From an uncultured Panacagrimonas sp. (GTDB taxonomy: Bacteria; Pseudomonadota; Gammaproteobacteria; Nevskiales; Nevskiaceae): DNA of 19,012 nucleotides. Of the stretch, positions 14,768-19,012 are shown one piece after another. The notes under the pieces are model-generated. The model was not told where the DNA came from. It searched no databases and saw only the letters and a program-made list of their open reading frames with translations. The stretch's first letter is position 1; every line of letters starts with the position of its first letter. The stretch covers positions 1 through 19,012 of the forward strand of contig CAMLNE010000035.1 of NCBI GenBank assembly GCA_946481265.1. Direction: 5' to 3'. Position numbers and translations under genes: made by a program.

Positions 14768-17536
14768 ATGGGCAAGAAGCGCGCGGCCGCTGCGCAGGTG
14801 CCCGTGCCGGGTGTGCGGGCAGAACCGACGGAGCCGCCGGGTTTCCAGTTTCCACTGGTCCACACGCCGGGGCTGGACGCGCTCATGCGCGAGTCGCGTC
14901 CACCGCTCAAGCTCATCACCGTGGTCGCGCCCACCGGCTACGGCAAGACGGTCTTCGCCGGTGCGGTGTTCGGCCATTTCCGCACGCGGGGCGTGCACGC
15001 TTGCTGGATCTCGCTGGACGATCGTGACGACTCGGTCGATCGCGTTCTCGGCCTGCTGGAGGGCGGGCTCGGCGATCCGCACGCGCGGGTCCATCCGACG
15101 CAGGCCCTGATCCGCGGCGACGAGCCGACCGAAAAGCGCATCGAGACGCTGCTCGAGATGCTCGCGGGCCTGCCCGATCCCTCGCTGGTGTTGATCGACA
15201 ATCTCGGCTACTGCACCGACGAGACGCTGGGCTACCTGCTGGACCGGCTCGTGTTCCGCACGCCTTCGTCGGTCAGCTTCCTGTTCTCGAGCACCACCGA
15301 GATCCCGATGAACCTGGCACGCGCCAAGCTCGAGGGCCGGCTGCGGGAGCTGCGCTTCGCAGACCTGAGCCTGTCGGCCGCCGGCGTGCGTGATCTGCTC
15401 GGCGCCGACTTGTGCGCGCAATTGGGCGAGGCCGGGATCGAGGCCATCGCACGACAGACCGAGGGCTGGCCCGCGGCGGTGCGCCTGGCGCAGATCATCC
15501 TGTCCTCCGCGGATCGGCCGCAGGAGGCGCTCGCGCAGTTCTCGGGCGCCGACAAGGATCTCGCCGGCCTGCTCAACCGCCAGGTCCTTGCCGGATTTTC
15601 ACCGGAGACACGACGCTTCCTGGTGGAGATCGGCCCACTGCGCAGCTTCGGCGTGGAGCTGTGCCGCCATGCCACGGGCGATGCCGATGCCGCGCAGCAT
15701 CTGGACCTGCTGCTGCGGCGCAACGTGTTTATGATCCCGCTGGATCGCAACCGCAGCCGGTATCGCCTGCACGGGCTGTTCCGCGAATTCCTGGTCGAGG
15801 AGGGCCAGCGTGCACTGGTCGCCGAAAGAAGGCGGCAGGTGCTCGAGCGCGCCGCCGAGTGGTGCGAGCGCGCCGGCTCCTGGGAGGACGCCATCGACTA
15901 CGCCTTGATGGCCGGCTCGGCCGGGCTGGCCAGCGACATGCTGGAGCGCGTGGCGCCGATGTTCGTGCGCGATCGCGGCGACCTGCGCCAGTACATCGAG
16001 TGGGTCGAGAAGCTCCGCGCCGGGCGACACCCGATCGGCTGGGAGGCGGATTTCTGGTACGTCTGGGCGCTGGTCTTCCACCGCCGCTACGACACCGCGC
16101 GCCAGCAGACCGTGCGCCTGTCACGGCGCCTGGAAGAGGAGCAGGGTGGCGGTGCCGACGCCGCGCAGCTGGCGGATCTCAGGCGTCGCATCGAGGTGAT
16201 CCGCATCTGCGTGGACATCTTCACCGACCGTCTCGCGGACGGCTGGGAACGCGCGCAGCGCTGGCTCTCCACGCGCGCGGCGGACGATCCGTTCGATGTG
16301 GCCACGATCTCCAGCGCGTCCTGCTTCTACCTGTGCGCGGACCATCGCTTCATCGAAGCCCGCCAGCTCATGCGCACCGCGCTGCCGGCGATCGCGCAGG
16401 CCAACAGTGCATACGGCGTGGGCTGGGTCGCGTTGCTGACCTCGATCGTCGCGGTCTACCAGGGCGACTACGCCGGCGTGCACGACGAGCTGCTCGCGCT
16501 GCTGTCGCGCACGCGCTCGGCACTGGGTGACGATGCGGCCATCACGGGCACCATCGCACTGGTGGCCGCCAAGTGCGCGGTGGAGATGGGCATGGACGCC
16601 GAGGCGCGCGACCTGCTCGCCCAGGGCCTGCGCTGGGCGCACATGCACGGCATTCTCGACACGACGGCGGTGGGACTCGATGCCGCGATCAAGCTGTGGT
16701 CGGGCAGCGAGGATGACGCCTTCCCGGTGGCGAACCTGCGCGAGATCGCCAGCGGCTATCCGCCGCGCCTGGGGATGATGCTGTCCTGCATGCTGGTCCA
16801 GCGGCTGGTGCGGCTCGGCCGGCTCGACGAGGCGCGTGCCGAGGCCGCGCAGATCGGGCTGATCTCGGCGGGCGCCGATCGGCCCACGCCACCGGTCGAG
16901 GCGCTGGAGACGGCACGCGCGCGCGATCTGTACGCGGGCGCGGAGATCGAGCTGCTGATCGCGGGCGGCCAGCTGCGACAGGCCGAAACGCTCGTGGCCG
17001 AGCAGACCCGGCTGGCGCGCCAGCAGGGACGCAACGCGCGCCTGGTCGAACTGGCGCTGTGCGAAACGGCGATCGCGATCTGTTCGCACAACCCGCAGCC
17101 GGCGACGCGACACCTCGCGCGCGCGGTGAGCCTGGCCGCGAGGCGGCGCATCCTGCGACCGTTCCGTGACCGCGCCGAACTGATTGCCGGGCTGGTCAAC
17201 GACACCCGGCCGCAGGCCTGGGGCTTCGCGCTGGACGAGGAGCGCCGCTTCTTCGCGGAGATCTGCCGCGGCCTGCCGCTGAGCAACGCCGCGCTGCTCG
17301 AGCAGATCGGGCAGACCCAGGGCGAGCGCCAGCTGCTCGAGACCCCCACCGCGCGCGAACTCGAACTGCTCGGCCTGATCGAGGCCGGCCTGTCCAACCA
17401 GCAGCTGGCCGATCGTCTCAGCGTCTCGGTGGCCACGGTCAAGTGGCACCTCTACAACCTCTACACCAAGCTCGGTGTCTCCAGTCGCTCCGCGGCGCTG
17501 GCACGCGCCCGTGCGCTGAACCTGCTGGCGCGGTAG
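14768..17536 (+). CDS. MalT/AlkS-type LuxR-family regulator (LAL)
   Basis: Large ATP-binding LuxR regulator of 922 residues. ATG 14768 is chosen because the upstream open frame overlaps the monooxygenase gene and shows no family features. Walker A is PTGYGKT (55-61) and a Walker B-like LVLIDN is at 140-145 within a STAND-type NTPase domain. A winged-helix region follows, with RYRLHGLFREFLVEE. A long helical TPR-like sensor region runs from about 390 to 840. The C-terminal LuxR helix-turn-helix (about 856-922) contains TARELELLGLIEAGLSNQQ and SVATVKWHLYNLYTKLGV. Known relatives are MalT (maltotriose) and AlkS (alkanes), which bind an inducer and ATP and then activate. Its position just upstream of a XylM/AlkB-family gene suggests it controls that hydroxylase. 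The inducer is unknown. Confidence 0.93.
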   Translation: MGKKRAAAAQVPVPGVRAEPTEPPGFQFPLVHTPGLDALMRESRPPLKLITVVAPTGYGKTVFAGAVFGHFRTRGVHACWISLDDRDDSVDRVLGLLEGGLGDPHARVHPTQALIRGDEPTEKRIETLLEMLAGLPDPSLVLIDNLGYCTDETLGYLLDRLVFRTPSSVSFLFSSTTEIPMNLARAKLEGRLRELRFADLSLSAAGVRDLLGADLCAQLGEAGIEAIARQTEGWPAAVRLAQIILSSADRPQEALAQFSGADKDLAGLLNRQVLAGFSPETRRFLVEIGPLRSFGVELCRHATGDADAAQHLDLLLRRNVFMIPLDRNRSRYRLHGLFREFLVEEGQRALVAERRRQVLERAAEWCERAGSWEDAIDYALMAGSAGLASDMLERVAPMFVRDRGDLRQYIEWVEKLRAGRHPIGWEADFWYVWALVFHRRYDTARQQTVRLSRRLEEEQGGGADAAQLADLRRRIEVIRICVDIFTDRLADGWERAQRWLSTRAADDPFDVATISSASCFYLCADHRFIEARQLMRTALPAIAQANSAYGVGWVALLTSIVAVYQGDYAGVHDELLALLSRTRSALGDDAAITGTIALVAAKCAVEMGMDAEARDLLAQGLRWAHMHGILDTTAVGLDAAIKLWSGSEDDAFPVANLREIASGYPPRLGMMLSCMLVQRLVRLGRLDEARAEAAQIGLISAGADRPTPPVEALETARARDLYAGAEIELLIAGGQLRQAETLVAEQTRLARQQGRNARLVELALCETAIAICSHNPQPATRHLARAVSLAARRRILRPFRDRAELIAGLVNDTRPQAWGFALDEERRFFAEICRGLPLSNAALLEQIGQTQGERQLLETPTARELELLGLIEAGLSNQQLADRLSVSVATVKWHLYNLYTKLGVSSRSAALARARALNLLAR

Positions 17537-17578
17537 CACCCCGTCCTGCGGGCACGCGCACCGGCCAAACTATGGATT

Positions 17579-17603
17579 GGGTCGGCCGGGTCCGGCCCGG
17601 TCC
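17579..17603. promoter_or_regulatory. GC-rich tandem/inverted repeats before the hydroxylase
   Basis: GGGTCGGCC (17579-17587) is followed directly by GGGTCCGGCC (17588-17597), an imperfect direct repeat, and within them GGCCG-GGTC-CGGCC (17584-17597) is an inverted repeat. They lie 54-78 bp before the hydroxylase ATG in the 120-bp gap after the LAL regulator. MalT-type regulators bind arrays of short direct repeats, so this is a candidate operator. In GC-rich DNA chance repeats are common, which limits confidence. Confidence 0.3.
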
Positions 17604-17656
17604 AGGATGCAGGGGTAGACGGCGCCAAGACCCGTCGCCACGCGAGCGAGGCCCCC

Positions 17657-18784
17657 ATGCTGGATTACTTCAAGTACCTGCTGTCTCCGGTGATCCTGGC
17701 GATGCATGCCTACGGCCTCTGGCTTGGCGGCAACTACGCCTGGCTGGGACTGGCGGTGCTGCTCGGCGTGCTGTTCCTCGATGCGTTCCTGCCGCGCGAC
17801 TACTCGATGCGCGACCAGCGCTACGTACGCATCTACGACACGATCTGCGCGCTCACGGTGCTGGCGAGTTTCGCCAACATCTTCTTCTACGCCTGGCTGG
17901 TCGGCCACGACCACTTCGCGACCACCCCGGCGCAGCTCGGTGCCTTCATCAGCATGGTCTTCGTCGGCTTCGTCATCGGTGCGCCACCGGTGCACGAGCT
18001 GTTTCATCGCGAGGAATTCGTGCTGCGCTGGCTGGGGCGAATCGGGCAGTGCCTGATCTACGACCCCTGGCGCGAGATCACCCACGTGGTCACGCACCAC
18101 ATGCGCGTGGCCACGCCGGACGATCCGGACTACGCGCGCAGGGGAGACACGGTGTACGGCCACATCCTGCGCACCTTCCCGGGCCAGTGGAAGGAGGCTT
18201 ATCACCTCGAGAAGATGATGTGGACCAAGCGTGGCCGGAAGTGGTTCGACCCGCGCAACGCCTGGGTCTACAAGGCGGCGACCCTGCTCCTGTTCACCAC
18301 CCTGCTGTACGCGCTCGGCGGCGCGATGGGCGCGCTGCTTGCCGTGCTGAGCCTGCTGCTGGGGCCGCGCATGATGCTCGAGGTGTTCAACTACGTGAAT
18401 CATTACGGGCTGATCTCGGCCACGCCCGGCCGCTTCGAGAAGCACCACACCTGGAATCACATCACGCCGCTGACGCGCATCCTGGCGCTGGAGATCACCA
18501 ACCACGCCGGCCATCACGAGGACAGCTACAAACCCTTCTACAAGCTCGAGCCGGACACCAACGGGCCGGTGCAGCCCCAGTTCCTGCTGGTGGTCCTGCT
18601 GGCCCTGGTGCCACCGCTGTTCTTCATGGCCATCAAGCCGCTGCTCAAGCACTGGGACCAGTACTACGCGACCACGCAGGAGCGCGAGATCGCACAGCGC
18701 GAGAACGAGCGCGCCGGCTGGCACGAACTCAACCGGCCCGATCCCGCCCGCGATCTTCCAGCCGGCATCTGGAGGGCGGCATGA
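17657..18784 (+). CDS. XylM/AlkB-family membrane di-iron hydroxylase
   Basis: Integral-membrane non-haem di-iron monooxygenase of 375 residues. Histidine motifs in order: HELFH (113-117), THVVTHH (142-148), NYVNHYGL (245-252) and NHAGHH (282-287), which together ligate the iron pair in alkane hydroxylase and xylene monooxygenase. Further blocks recall XylM: YNH-type HHTWNH (263-268), EITNHAGHHEDSY (279-291), FYKLEPD (294-300), WDQYYATTQEREIA (333-346) and ERAGW (351-355). Hydrophobic helices occur near 7-45, 62-83, 94-111, 205-237 and 308-327. XylM-type enzymes hydroxylate methyl groups of toluenes, xylenes or cymene; AlkB acts on n-alkanes. The XylM resemblance looks closer, but that comparison is from memory. 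A start with RBS GCGAG (17643-17652 region) is weak. Its stop overlaps a tiny ORF, and a [2Fe-2S] partner follows. Confidence 0.9.
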   Translation: MLDYFKYLLSPVILAMHAYGLWLGGNYAWLGLAVLLGVLFLDAFLPRDYSMRDQRYVRIYDTICALTVLASFANIFFYAWLVGHDHFATTPAQLGAFISMVFVGFVIGAPPVHELFHREEFVLRWLGRIGQCLIYDPWREITHVVTHHMRVATPDDPDYARRGDTVYGHILRTFPGQWKEAYHLEKMMWTKRGRKWFDPRNAWVYKAATLLLFTTLLYALGGAMGALLAVLSLLLGPRMMLEVFNYVNHYGLISATPGRFEKHHTWNHITPLTRILALEITNHAGHHEDSYKPFYKLEPDTNGPVQPQFLLVVLLALVPPLFFMAIKPLLKHWDQYYATTQEREIAQRENERAGWHELNRPDPARDLPAGIWRAA

Positions 18785-18846
18785 GTCGCCGCCTTCGGGA
18801 AGCGCGCTTCCGGATTGCCACCCTGCGGTCACGGGCTGAGGGATGA
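18781..18846 (+). CDS. 21-codon ORF coupled to both neighbours
   Basis: A possible microprotein of 21 residues beginning MSRRLREARFRIATLRSR, with seven arginines. Its ATG overlaps the hydroxylase stop (ATGA, 18781-18784) and its TGA overlaps the next gene's ATG (ATGA, 18843-18846). GGAGGG (18771-18776) sits 4 bp before its ATG, a good ribosome-binding site. The downstream gene has purines directly against its ATG with no proper spacing. The ORF may therefore exist to carry ribosomes from hydroxylase to ferredoxin rather than to make a functional peptide. It contains the palindrome GGAAGCGCGCTTCC (18798-18811). No homologue is recognised. Confidence 0.4.
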   Translation: MSRRLREARFRIATLRSRAEG

Positions 18847-19012
18847 ACGCGCCCGCGGCGTCCGGCAGCGATCTCTGCCGCATCACCGTCCGTGGCCGGG
18901 ACGGCGGCGAGGAGGTCTTTGATGTCAGGCGCCACGATCTGCTGCTGAAGGGGGCTATCGCGCAGGGCGTCGACTACCCGCACAACTGCCGCGTCGGGGT
19001 CTGCGGGACCTG
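18843..19012 (+). CDS. Plant-type [2Fe-2S] electron-transfer protein, 5' part
   Basis: The first 56 codons of a gene cut by the right window edge. The protein begins MNAPAASGSDLCRITVRG and shows the ferredoxin fold start, then LLLKGAIAQGVDYPHNCRVG. Cys49 and Cys54 with CGT and a partial TG- codon give the CX4CGxC iron-sulfur motif. The spacing and wording resemble the N-terminal ferredoxin domain of XylA-type NADH reductases, which feed electrons to XylM. A stand-alone ferredoxin is equally compatible, since only the N-terminus is visible. ATG 18843 is the only reasonable start: an in-frame TGA lies just upstream at 18837-18839. The ATG overlaps the stop of the 21-codon ORF. Confidence 0.85.
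   Translation, partial: MNAPAASGSDLCRITVRGRDGGEEVFDVRRHDLLLKGAIAQGVDYPHNCRVGVCGT

Noticed and set aside
11955..14855. 966-codon open frame on the - strand
   Set aside because: It runs antisense through two clearly functional enzymes and into the LAL regulator gene. The translation is Arg/His/Ala-rich without any recognisable domain, as expected for a shadow frame in GC-rich coding DNA.

Overview
The window reads as a high-GC gammaproteobacterial chromosome. The gene order yebC-ruvC-ruvA-ruvB-ybgC-tolQ-tolR-tolA-tolB-pal-cpoB-queE-queC-tRNA-Lys, together with the YebC N-terminus beginning [12 protein letters not shown], recalls Xanthomonadales or Nevskiales-like bacteria. That assignment is an inference from remembered gene order; no search was run. 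All protein genes lie on the + strand. Only the tRNA is on the - strand. No insertion sequence, phage gene, CRISPR array or rRNA was seen.

Region 1 (1-11390) is core genome. It starts inside lpdA (dihydrolipoyl dehydrogenase, E3), whose stop overlaps a YfaZ-type outer-membrane protein. After a spacer with two adjacent hairpins come yebC and ruvC (TTG start overlapping the yebC stop). A 206-bp palindrome-rich gap follows, then ruvA and ruvB (Holliday-junction processing), ybgC, and the full Tol-Pal envelope system tolQRAB-pal-cpoB. The region ends with queE and queC, two steps of the pathway to preQ0 and queuosine.

Region 2 (11391-11663) holds tRNA-Lys(UUU) on the - strand, convergent with queC, with a candidate promoter on its upstream side. 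It is the longest stretch without a protein gene.

Region 3 (11664-19012) looks like a catabolic gene set: an acyl-CoA dehydrogenase, a Baeyer-Villiger-type flavin monooxygenase with an altered fingerprint, a 922-residue MalT/AlkS-type LuxR regulator, a XylM/AlkB-family membrane di-iron hydroxylase, a 21-codon ORF overlapping both neighbours by 4 bp, and the first 56 codons of a plant-type [2Fe-2S] electron-transfer protein cut by the window edge. The hydroxylase plus ferredoxin-domain partner resembles the XylM/XylA and CymAa/CymAb arrangements. The large ATP-dependent regulator just upstream resembles how AlkS accompanies alkB. The likely theme is hydroxylation of a hydrocarbon or alkyl-aromatic, with ketone and acyl-CoA steps nearby. 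The substrate cannot be read from sequence.

The points most worth a second look are the regulator/hydroxylase/reductase set with its tiny coupled ORF, the His-to-Gln change in the monooxygenase fingerprint, the tandem GC-rich repeats ahead of the hydroxylase, the TonB-like proline-rich TolA, and the palindromes ahead of ruvA.
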